DNA of 10,941 nt. Origin: Pseudomonadota bacterium. GTDB taxonomy: Bacteria > Pseudomonadota > Gammaproteobacteria > Xanthomonadales > Rhodanobacteraceae. The position numbers and the translations under genes were made by a program. The notes beneath the pieces are model-generated. The model was not told the origin of the DNA. It made no database searches and was given only the letters and a program-made list of their open reading frames with translations. The stretch covers positions 1-10,941 of the forward strand of contig JAEYZH010000071.1 in NCBI GenBank assembly GCA_023430685.1, in the 5' to 3' direction. Within the stretch, counting starts at the first letter, position 1, and every line of letters starts with the position of its first letter. Below, piece by piece: positions 1 through 6,113 of the stretch.

Positions 1-1185
1 GACCAGCGCGGCCATCGCGGCACGCGACTCGATGCCTTCTCCGACGCACTCGAACGGCTTGTGGTCGCGATACTCCATCAGTGCATCGAAAGCACCCGCG
101 AGCGATGCATCATCGAGCAGGTTGCGACCGAAGATCCCGAGCAGGCGCGGCTTGGGCATGAACGGCGCGAGCGCGAGGAACACGAAGTGGCATTTCGGGC
201 ACTGCCCGCACCAGCGGTCGGCGGGCCTGGGCCCGAGGATCCGGAAGTTGCGATTGCAGCTCGAGAACACGTCGTCGTAGCGGTGGCTGCGCGCGAAGCG
301 TTCGGCCACCGCGAGTTCGGACAGCGGCCGCAGCAGCGAGTAGTAGCGAAGGTCCGCCGCGACGCGCGCATGCACGCGCTCGCGGAAACGCTGTTCGAAC
401 TCCCAGCCCTTGCTCCACTGGTGGTTGACCGCCTGGCCCTCGTATTCGAGCGTCGCGCTCGAGGCCGAGCGCTCGTTCGAGAACGCGATCGCGTCGTGAT
501 CGTGCAGCAATGCGGCGACGACGAGGATCGCCGAGTTGATCGCGGTGACCGGGATGTGCCCGTTGTAGGCGCCGGCCTTGTTGTAGTCGAACAGCAGCGG
601 CGACAGCTCGCGACGGATGTTCAGCAGCGGCAGGCCCGTGCGCTCGGCGCAGGCGGCGATCAGTGGCGAGTGGCCGACCCAGGTCGCGGTCGCCTCGACG
701 CCCGCGCGCTTGAGCACCTCGACGCTGACCAGCGAATCCTTCCCGCCGCCGATCGGCACGAGCGTGCGATGCGCGAGCCCGAGCGCGGGCGCCGGCGCAT
801 CCGGCGCATCCGCGGCGACCGGGAAGCGGATGCGCCCGCGCAGGTCGAGCCGGTTGTGGTACGCGAATTCGCCGAGGCCATGCAGGTAGAGGGCGTCGAG
901 GAAGTCCGCGGTCGCTGCATCCAGCGGGGTCGATTCGACGAGGATCCGGGCCGGAACACCGGCCTTGTAGTAACTCACGCCGGCGACGAGATGCAGCAGG
1001 TCGAGCGCGGCTTCGAACGCGAGGGTGCGCCCGGGCGCCATCACGGATCGTGCAGGAAACGTGATGCGCTCGACCAGCTCGGGGCCGTCGTCGAACGCAT
1101 AGACGAGCGAAACCACGCCGTCGGCATGATCGCGCCGGACGAAGCGGAATGCGCGTGCGTCGCGCGCGTGGGTCTGCACGTTCAC
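1..1185 (-). CDS. murL: UDP-N-acetyl-alpha-D-muramoyl-L-alanyl-L-glutamate epimerase MurL (C-terminus cut by window edge)
   Basis: The frame is open for 395 codons from a GTG at 1183-1185 to base 1, so the C-terminus (probably some 50 residues) lies outside. MurL converts the terminal L-Glu of UDP-MurNAc-L-Ala-L-Glu to D-Glu, using ATP, in the Xanthomonas-type route that replaces glutamate racemase; its partner MurD2 adds L-Glu. Visible motifs: a PP-loop-like GGGKDS at residues 146-151 (nucleotide binding, consistent with carboxyl adenylation), FSNERS near 235-240, NHQWSKGWEF at 254-263, FSSCNRNF at 307-314, and a CGQCPKC cysteine cluster at 326-332. I recognise the family from these blocks; no alignment was run. 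The GTG start has a GGAG about 9 bases upstream; a second GTG two codons later is possible. The 55-base gap after the lysine gene on the same strand suggests one transcript. MurD2 would be expected next, beyond the left edge. Confidence 0.87.
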   Translation of the reverse strand, partial: MNVQTHARDARAFRFVRRDHADGVVSLVYAFDDGPELVERITFPARSVMAPGRTLAFEAALDLLHLVAGVSYYKAGVPARILVESTPLDAATADFLDALYLHGLGEFAYHNRLDLRGRIRFPVAADAPDAPAPALGLAHRTLVPIGGGKDSLVSVEVLKRAGVEATATWVGHSPLIAACAERTGLPLLNIRRELSPLLFDYNKAGAYNGHIPVTAINSAILVVAALLHDHDAIAFSNERSASSATLEYEGQAVNHQWSKGWEFEQRFRERVHARVAADLRYYSLLRPLSELAVAERFARSHRYDDVFSSCNRNFRILGPRPADRWCGQCPKCHFVFLALAPFMPKPRLLGIFGRNLLDDASLAGAFDALMEYRDHKPFECVGEGIESRAAMAALV

Positions 1186-1240
1186 CGGCGGTACTCCGAC
1201 CTGCGCATGCGCGCGCCGTGCCGCGATCCAGCTTGTTTCC

Positions 1241-3874
1241 TCACAACACGATCTCCGCCGCGGGTTCGCGCAGGTTGTAACTCGAGCCCATCACCGCGCC
1301 GTAGGCGCCGGCCTGCGCGACCAGCAACACGTCGCCTTCGCGGCATTCGGGCAGGCGCCGGTTCGCGCCGAGCACGTCGCCGGTCTCGCAGATCGGACCG
1401 ACCACCTGCACCATCGCAGCCACGGGCTCGTCGAGGCGCGACAGGTTCACGATCTCGTGCCAGGCTTCGTACAACGCCGGTCGCAGCAGCGAGTTCATCC
1501 CGGCATCGACGCCGACGTAGAGCTGAGAGCCCTTGCGCTTGAGCTGGGTCACGCGCGCGAGCAGCACGCCTGCGTCCGCGACGAGGAAACGTCCCGGCTC
1601 CATCCAGAGGGCGAACTGCGGATACGCCTGCTTGACCTCGGCAAGGCCGGCCGCGAGCGCCGCGAGGTCGAGCGGCGCCTCTCCGGGGCGCGAAGGCACG
1701 CCGAGGCCACCGCCGATGTCGATCGATTCGATGCGATTGAACCCTTCCGCGAGGCTCGCGACCTGCGCGTAGACCGATCGCCAGTGCGACGCATCGAGGA
1801 TGCCCGAGCCGAGATGCGCATGCAGGCCCGTGATGCGCGTGCCGGCGGTGCGCGCGAGCGCACGGAACTCGTCGACCTGGTCGAGCGCCACGCCGAATTT
1901 CGAGCCGGTGCCGCCGGTCTTCACCTTGTCGTGGTGGCCGCGCCCGACGCCGAGGTCGACGCGCAGGTGGATCTCGTGCCCATCGAACAACGACGCCCAG
2001 TGCTGCAGCGGGTGCAGCGCGTCGAGCGTCACGCGCACGCCGGCCGCGAGCGCGGCCGCGTATTCCGCGCGCGGCGCGAAGTTCGGCGTGAACAGGATGC
2101 GTTCGGGCGCGAGCTGCGGCAGTGCCGAGCGCACCGCCTCGACTTCGGCGAGCGACACGCATTCGAACGCGAAGCCTTCCTCGTGCAGCGCGCGCAGGAT
2201 CGCCGGGTGCGGGTTCGCCTTCAGCGCGTAGTGCCAGCGATCGACGACGGGCGCGCCGGATGGCGTCGCGACGGACTCGCGCAACGAACGCGCGCGCGCA
2301 CGCACCGCGTCGATCGAATACACGTAGCGCGGCGTGCCTTCGGCGGTGATGCGCAGCAGCGCATCGCGCTCGCGTCGCCACCAGGTCGGCGCGGCCGGCG
2401 CAGGTGCCTCGCCCGCGAGTTCGAGCCAGCTCGGACCGAACACCGCGCCGTCATCGGCGCGCAGCGCGTCCGCGCGGATCAGCAGGCCATGCAGGCGCGG
2501 GATCAGGTCGTCGACGAGCGCCTCGTCGACGACGAACGTGAGGTTCAGGTTGTTCGACGACTGGCTGATCAGGTGCACGTCGAGCGCGCCGAACTCCGCG
2601 AGCACGCCCGAAAGGCGATGCAGCAGCGAGCGCATGCCGCGACCGACCAGCGTGATCGCCGCGCACGGCGCGATCACCTTCACGCGGCAGATCTTCGCGA
2701 GATCGGTCGCGAGCGCGGACAGCACGTCCGAGGTCACGAGGTTCTCGCTCGGGTCGAGCGAGACCGTGACGTTGGTTTCGGCCGAACCAATGAGGTCCAC
2801 CGAGAGGCCATGTCGCTTGAACTCGGCGAACACGTCGGCGAGGAAGCCGACCTGCTGCCACATGCCCACGGTCTCCATCGACACCAGCGTGACGCCCTTG
2901 CGCGCGCTGATCGCCTTGACGCACGGCGCCGCGTCGGCCGCCGCGGCGCGGATGCGGGTGCCTGCAAGCGCCGGACGGTTGGTGTCCTTGATCACGAGCG
3001 GCACGCCGGCGCGACGCAACGGACCGAGCGCGCGCGGATGCAGCACCTTCGCACCGGTGGTCGCGATTTCCTGCGCCTCCTCGTAGTCGAGCTGCGCCAG
3101 CAGGCGCGCGTCGGGCACGATGCGCGGATTCGCGCTGAACATGCCGGGCACGTCGGTCCAGATCTCGACGCATTCGGCGCGCAGCATCGCGCCGAAGCAG
3201 CCGGCCGAAGTGTCCGAGCCACCCCGACCGAGCAGCACGGTCTCGCCGGCGTCGTTGCGCGCGATGAACCCTTGCGTGATGAACAACTCGCCGCGCGCGG
3301 CGAGCGCGGCCGCGAACGCGGCGTCCGGCGCCGCCGGCACCGTCGCCGACAACCGGCGCGCCCATGCGCCCTGGTTCGCGAGCGGCGCGCTCCGCAAGTG
3401 CTCGCGCGCGTCGAGCCAGTGCAGTGGCAGGCCCTGGCTGGCGAGGAAGCCTGCGCCGAGCGTGCTCGACATGAGTTCGCCGAGCGCGAACACCTCGGCC
3501 TGCCAACCGAGCTCGCCATCGGCGCGCCGCGGATCCTCGAGCAGCTGCGCGAGGCGCGCGAGCCAGCCGTCGATCGCATTGCGGCGTGGCAATCCGAGTT
3601 CGGCATGCAGCGCGTGGTGGCGCGCGATGATCGTCGCCTGCGCTTCGCCGCAGCACGCGGCATCGCCACGCGACTCCGCGATCCGCTTCAACTGGTCGGT
3701 GATGCCCGACAGCGCCGAGACGACGATCAGCACGCGCCGACCCGCGTCGTGGTGCGCTCGCGCGACGCGGCCGATGGTCTCCCAGCGCGCGCGCGTCGAG
3801 ACGCTGGTGCCGCCGAATTTCACGACGACCCACGGCGCATCGGCGGGCAGCGGTGCTGCGCGATCTGTCGACAA
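1241..3874 (-). CDS. lysA: Bifunctional aspartate kinase / diaminopimelate decarboxylase
   Basis: A fusion of the first enzyme of the aspartate pathway (L-aspartate to aspartyl phosphate) with the last of lysine synthesis (meso-DAP to L-lysine), cytoplasmic. Residues 15-310 are the kinase: KFGGTSV at 19-25, GRGGSDTSA at 216-224, TTGAKVLHPRA at 272-282. Residues 325-465 are tandem ACT domains, with a GFLADVF...SVDLI...SAET block resembling lysine-sensitive kinases, so lysine feedback is likely. Residues 505-877 are the PLP-dependent decarboxylase: YALKANP with PLP lysine K552, HAHLGSG at 685-691, GGGLG at 721-725, EPGR at 759-762, CETGD at 829-833 and GAYGAVM at 856-862. Length 877 aa fits the Xanthomonas-type fusion. 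No ATG lies between an upstream in-frame start at 4153 and the kinase motif. I chose TTG at 3872-3874 because an AGG sits 7 bases upstream and the candidate promoter lies just before it. murL follows on the same strand. Confidence 0.95.
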   Translation of the reverse strand: MSTDRAAPLPADAPWVVVKFGGTSVSTRARWETIGRVARAHHDAGRRVLIVVSALSGITDQLKRIAESRGDAACCGEAQATIIARHHALHAELGLPRRNAIDGWLARLAQLLEDPRRADGELGWQAEVFALGELMSSTLGAGFLASQGLPLHWLDAREHLRSAPLANQGAWARRLSATVPAAPDAAFAAALAARGELFITQGFIARNDAGETVLLGRGGSDTSAGCFGAMLRAECVEIWTDVPGMFSANPRIVPDARLLAQLDYEEAQEIATTGAKVLHPRALGPLRRAGVPLVIKDTNRPALAGTRIRAAAADAAPCVKAISARKGVTLVSMETVGMWQQVGFLADVFAEFKRHGLSVDLIGSAETNVTVSLDPSENLVTSDVLSALATDLAKICRVKVIAPCAAITLVGRGMRSLLHRLSGVLAEFGALDVHLISQSSNNLNLTFVVDEALVDDLIPRLHGLLIRADALRADDGAVFGPSWLELAGEAPAPAAPTWWRRERDALLRITAEGTPRYVYSIDAVRARARSLRESVATPSGAPVVDRWHYALKANPHPAILRALHEEGFAFECVSLAEVEAVRSALPQLAPERILFTPNFAPRAEYAAALAAGVRVTLDALHPLQHWASLFDGHEIHLRVDLGVGRGHHDKVKTGGTGSKFGVALDQVDEFRALARTAGTRITGLHAHLGSGILDASHWRSVYAQVASLAEGFNRIESIDIGGGLGVPSRPGEAPLDLAALAAGLAEVKQAYPQFALWMEPGRFLVADAGVLLARVTQLKRKGSQLYVGVDAGMNSLLRPALYEAWHEIVNLSRLDEPVAAMVQVVGPICETGDVLGANRRLPECREGDVLLVAQAGAYGAVMGSSYNLREPAAEIVL

Positions 3875-3884
3875 GGGAAAACCT
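3875..3884 (-). promoter_or_regulatory. Ribosome binding site deciding the UUG start of the kinase/decarboxylase
   Basis: On the minus strand the sequence CACAGG ends at 3882 and is followed by 7 bases (TTTTCCC) and then TTG at 3874-3872. The spacing is right for a Shine-Dalgarno AGG, and the start puts KFGGTSV at residue 19, as usual for aspartate kinases. The match is short, so other non-ATG starts remain possible. Confidence 0.4.
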
Positions 3885-3912
3885 GTGCAGGCGGGAACGG
3901 GGATTCTTTCGT

Positions 3913-3931
3913 GCGTCGCAGCATAATGCAA
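3913..3931 (-). promoter_or_regulatory. Candidate -10 region for the lysine/murL transcript
   Basis: On the minus strand a TATGCT hexamer lies at 3925-3920, in the only A+T-rich spot of the neighbourhood and inside a near-palindrome GCATAATGC (3921-3929). It would start transcription near 3913, giving a leader of about 39 bases before the proposed UUG start and excluding the alternative TTG at 3931. No convincing -35 box is visible 16-18 bases upstream, so this is a weak call from spacing and composition only. Confidence 0.25.
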
Positions 3932-3992
3932 ACGGATGGCTATTCGCGGGCATTGCGATGGCGATGAAGCGCGCTCTTCCGCGTTGCGGGGC

Positions 3993-4065
3993 CCCTTCCG
4001 TCGCAGGCGGGCGAAGGGAACCAGCCGCGATGCAAGAGGCCGGCTCCTGCTTGCCCGCTTGCGGG
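3993..4065. repeat. Two degenerate GC-rich palindromic repeat units
   Basis: Unit 1 (3993-4018) has outer arms CCCTTC (3993-3998) and GAAGGG (4013-4018) around a CGC/GCG inner pair. Unit 2 (4054-4065) is the palindrome CCCGCTTGCGGG inside a purine/pyrimidine-flanked stretch. They look like worn copies of the dispersed CCCTTCTCCCGC-type inverted repeats common between genes in GC-rich proteobacteria. Family membership is from memory; only the palindromes are seen directly. Confidence 0.35.
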
Positions 4066-4186
4066 GAGGTGCCACGAAGCGGCAGGGGCCGCCCTCGATA
4101 CCGATGCTTCGGGACACCCTCGCGTGCAAGCGGTGGCACGGAAAAGCCGGCATGATCGCGCCTTCGCCCGCCGCCCGAGCCGCCGC

Positions 4187-5506
4187 ATGACGAACGCCGA
4201 CGACACTCCCGCAACGCGCGTCGGCTACGCCCGCCGGCTCGGCCCCTGGGATGCGGCGATGGTCGTCGTCGGCGGCGTGATCGGATCAGGCATCTTCCTG
4301 ACGCCGGCCGCAGTCGCGCGGCAGACGGGCTCGGCGACCGAGTTGCTGCTCGCCTGGGCGATCGGCGGTGCGCTCGCGCTGGTCGGCGCGCTCTGCTACG
4401 CCGAACTCGGCACGCGACGCCCGGCCGCGGGTGGCGGCTACGTGAACCTGCGCGAGGCGTTCGGCCTCGTCGTCGCGTTCGTCTACGGCTGGAACATGCT
4501 CGTCGTGAACTACTCCGGCAGCCTCGCCGCGGTCGCGACCGTGTTCGTCCAGTACGCGGGCGCCGCGCTCGGGGTCGAGGTCGCCGATGCGCGGCCGTGG
4601 GCCGTCGCATCGATCGCGTTCCTCGCCGGAATCAACTGGTTCGGCATCCGCGCGGGCGCGATCACGCAGAACATCCTGACCGTGCTGAAGCTCGCCGCGG
4701 TCGCGCTGCTGATCGGCGTCGGCCTGTCCGCCGGCGGCGCCCCGCCGCCGACGACGCCGCCGCCTGCGCTGAATCCGCTCGCATTCGGCGGCCTGCTGCT
4801 GCCGGTTCTGTTCTCCTACGGTGGCTGGGCCTACATCAACAACATCGCGGGCGAGGTGCGCGAGCCGCAGCGCAACCTTCCGCGCGCGCTGTTCTTCGGC
4901 ATGCTGCTGGTCGCGGCCTGCTACCTGCTCGTCAACCTCGCCTACCTCGCGGTGCTCGGCCATGAAGGCCTCGCCGCGAGCCGTGCGCCTGCCGCGGACG
5001 TGATGCGCAGCGTATTCGGCGAACCCGGCGCGCGCGTGATCGCGGCCGGCATCGCGATCTCGACGATCGGCTTCTGCAACATCTCGCTGATCGGCGCGGC
5101 GCGCGTGTTCCAGGTGATGGGCCAGGACGGCGTGTTCTTCCGCATCGCCGGACGCCTGCATCCGCGCTGGCACACGCCGAACATCGCGCTGCTGATGCTC
5201 GCGGGCTGGGCCTGCGTGCTCGCGTTCAGCGGTACCTTCGACCAGTTGCTCAACTACGCGACCGTCGGCGACTGGCTCGGTTACGCGGCCGTCGTCGCGA
5301 CGCTGTTCTGGTATCGCCGCCACGACGCGCCAGCGCCGTTCCGCACGCCGTGGTTCCCGCTGCTGCCGCTCGTGTTTCTCGCCGCGGTCGCATGGGTGGT
5401 GATCGTCACGGTCTGGATGCGCCCGGCCGACGCCGGCATGGGCGCATTGATCACGCTCGCGGGCCTGCCGGTGTACTGGATCTGGCGTCGACTGCCCGCG
5501 CGCTGA
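4187..5506 (+). CDS. APC-superfamily amino acid permease
   Basis: A 439-residue polytopic inner-membrane transporter of the amino acid-polyamine-organocation superfamily, with about 12 hydrophobic segments. The family signature GGVIGSGIF is at residues 29-37 in the first membrane helix (unwound, substrate-contacting in this fold). A Y-x-GWAYINNIAGE block followed by VREPQRNLPRAL is the characteristic end of helix 6 and the following loop. The ATG at 4187 is chosen because it puts a short hydrophilic tail before the first helix and has a GAG 7 bases upstream; an in-frame ATG at 4124 would add 21 arginine-rich residues unlike the family. It probably works as an amino acid/proton symporter or exchanger. 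The substrate cannot be told from sequence; divergence from a lysine gene is suggestive but not evidence of lysine transport. Confidence 0.88.
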   Translation: MTNADDTPATRVGYARRLGPWDAAMVVVGGVIGSGIFLTPAAVARQTGSATELLLAWAIGGALALVGALCYAELGTRRPAAGGGYVNLREAFGLVVAFVYGWNMLVVNYSGSLAAVATVFVQYAGAALGVEVADARPWAVASIAFLAGINWFGIRAGAITQNILTVLKLAAVALLIGVGLSAGGAPPPTTPPPALNPLAFGGLLLPVLFSYGGWAYINNIAGEVREPQRNLPRALFFGMLLVAACYLLVNLAYLAVLGHEGLAASRAPAADVMRSVFGEPGARVIAAGIAISTIGFCNISLIGAARVFQVMGQDGVFFRIAGRLHPRWHTPNIALLMLAGWACVLAFSGTFDQLLNYATVGDWLGYAAVVATLFWYRRHDAPAPFRTPWFPLLPLVFLAAVAWVVIVTVWMRPADAGMGALITLAGLPVYWIWRRLPAR

Positions 5507-5524
5507 GGCGCCCTGCGTCGTTCC

Positions 5525-5559
5525 CACCCGCGCGCGGTCGATGCGAGAATGCGCGGGTG
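5525..5559. promoter_or_regulatory. 9-bp perfect inverted repeat upstream of the molybdenum hydroxylase unit
   Basis: CACCCGCGC (5525-5533) and GCGCGGGTG (5551-5559) are exact reverse complements separated by 17 bases; the spacer contains GAGAAT (5545-5550), a possible -10-like hexamer. The site lies in the 76-base gap between the permease stop and the small-subunit start, 23 bases before that start. It could be an operator for a dimeric regulator or a stem at the end of the permease transcript. There is no T-run, so a classical terminator is unlikely. High GC makes chance palindromes common. Confidence 0.35.
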
Positions 5560-5582
5560 CGATCGCGCACACGGAGTCCCGC

Positions 5583-6113
5583 ATGTCGAAGCCGCCCGAG
5601 CCGCCCGTCGGCGCCACGCCGCCCCCATCCCGTTCGCCGGGCAAGGCGGTGCCGCTGCCGATCACGATCAATGGCGAAGCGTTCTTCCATGACGGCGATC
5701 CGGCGATGCCGCTGCTCTGGTTCCTGCGCGACAAGCTGCGCCTGACCGGCACCAAGTACGGCTGCGGCACCGGCGACTGCGGCGCGTGCACGGTGCTCGT
5801 CGACGGCAAGGCCGCGCGCGCCTGCGTGATGCCGATGTCGAGCGCGGCCGCGCACGCGGTCACGACGATCGAAGGCCTCGGCGGCGACGGTCTGCATCCG
5901 GTGCAGCAGGCCTGGATCGAAGAGGACGCGGTGCAGTGCGGCTATTGCCAGGCGGGGCAGATGCTCGCTGCGGTCGACCTGCTCACGCGCAAGCCGCGCC
6001 CGACCGAAGACGACCTCGCCAGGATCGGCAACCTGTGCCGCTGCGGCAGCTATCCGCGCATCCGGCGCGCGATCCTGCGCGCAGCCGCACAGATGCGGGG
6101 CGCGCGCAAGTGA
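5583..6113 (+). CDS. (2Fe-2S)-binding small subunit of an IorA-type molybdenum hydroxylase
   Basis: A 176-residue electron-transfer subunit of the xanthine oxidase superfamily, like isoquinoline 1-oxidoreductase alpha subunit. It passes electrons from the molybdenum centre of its partner through two [2Fe-2S] clusters. Ligands visible: plant-ferredoxin-type C61, C66, C69, C81 (block GCGTGDCGACTVLVDGKAARAC in two pieces, 60-81) and the alpha-helical cluster C119, C122, C152, C154 (CGYCQAGQ and CRCGSYPRIR). All eight cysteines are present. The first 25 residues are a proline-rich extension, unusual for the family. ATG 5583 is chosen for the GGAG at 5573-5576, 6 bases upstream; an ATG at 5541 has no such site. 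The stop overlaps the GTG start of the large subunit by 4 bases (GTGA), so the two are translationally coupled. No signal peptide is seen; it would ride on the partner's Tat signal. Confidence 0.93.
   Translation: MSKPPEPPVGATPPPSRSPGKAVPLPITINGEAFFHDGDPAMPLLWFLRDKLRLTGTKYGCGTGDCGACTVLVDGKAARACVMPMSSAAAHAVTTIEGLGGDGLHPVQQAWIEEDAVQCGYCQAGQMLAAVDLLTRKPRPTEDDLARIGNLCRCGSYPRIRRAILRAAAQMRGARK

Larger units (their letters stand above)
3875..4186. other. Divergent intergenic region between the lysine unit and the permease
   Basis: These 312 bases separate two divergently read genes. They hold the candidate lysine promoter near the left end and a pair of degenerate palindromic repeats in the middle (3993-4065). 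The permease must be read from a promoter here, but I could not identify one. Open frames crossing the region show no recognisable protein and are composition artefacts. I see no lysine riboswitch in the short leader of the kinase gene. Confidence 0.5.

Noticed and set aside
61..1542. Long plus-strand open frame of 493 codons opposite murL and the lysine gene
   Set aside because: Arg/Val/Glu-rich low-complexity translation with no motifs; it mirrors real minus-strand genes with clear family motifs. High GC leaves antisense frames open.
3875..3931. Lysine riboswitch in the leader of the lysine gene
   Set aside because: The leader is only about 39-57 bases, far too short for the lysine aptamer, and its conserved elements are not seen.
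1457..3967. 836-codon plus-strand open frame opposite the kinase/decarboxylase
   Set aside because: Antisense shadow of an unmistakable enzyme; composition and lack of domains argue against a protein.
3875..4153. 93-residue N-terminal extension of the kinase/decarboxylase
   Set aside because: No family resemblance, crosses palindromic repeats and the candidate promoter, and would make the protein too long.
5786..6109. Extension of the molybdopterin subunit upstream of its GTG
   Set aside because: Overlaps the 2Fe-2S gene out of frame; the Tat signal begins right after the GTG at 6110.
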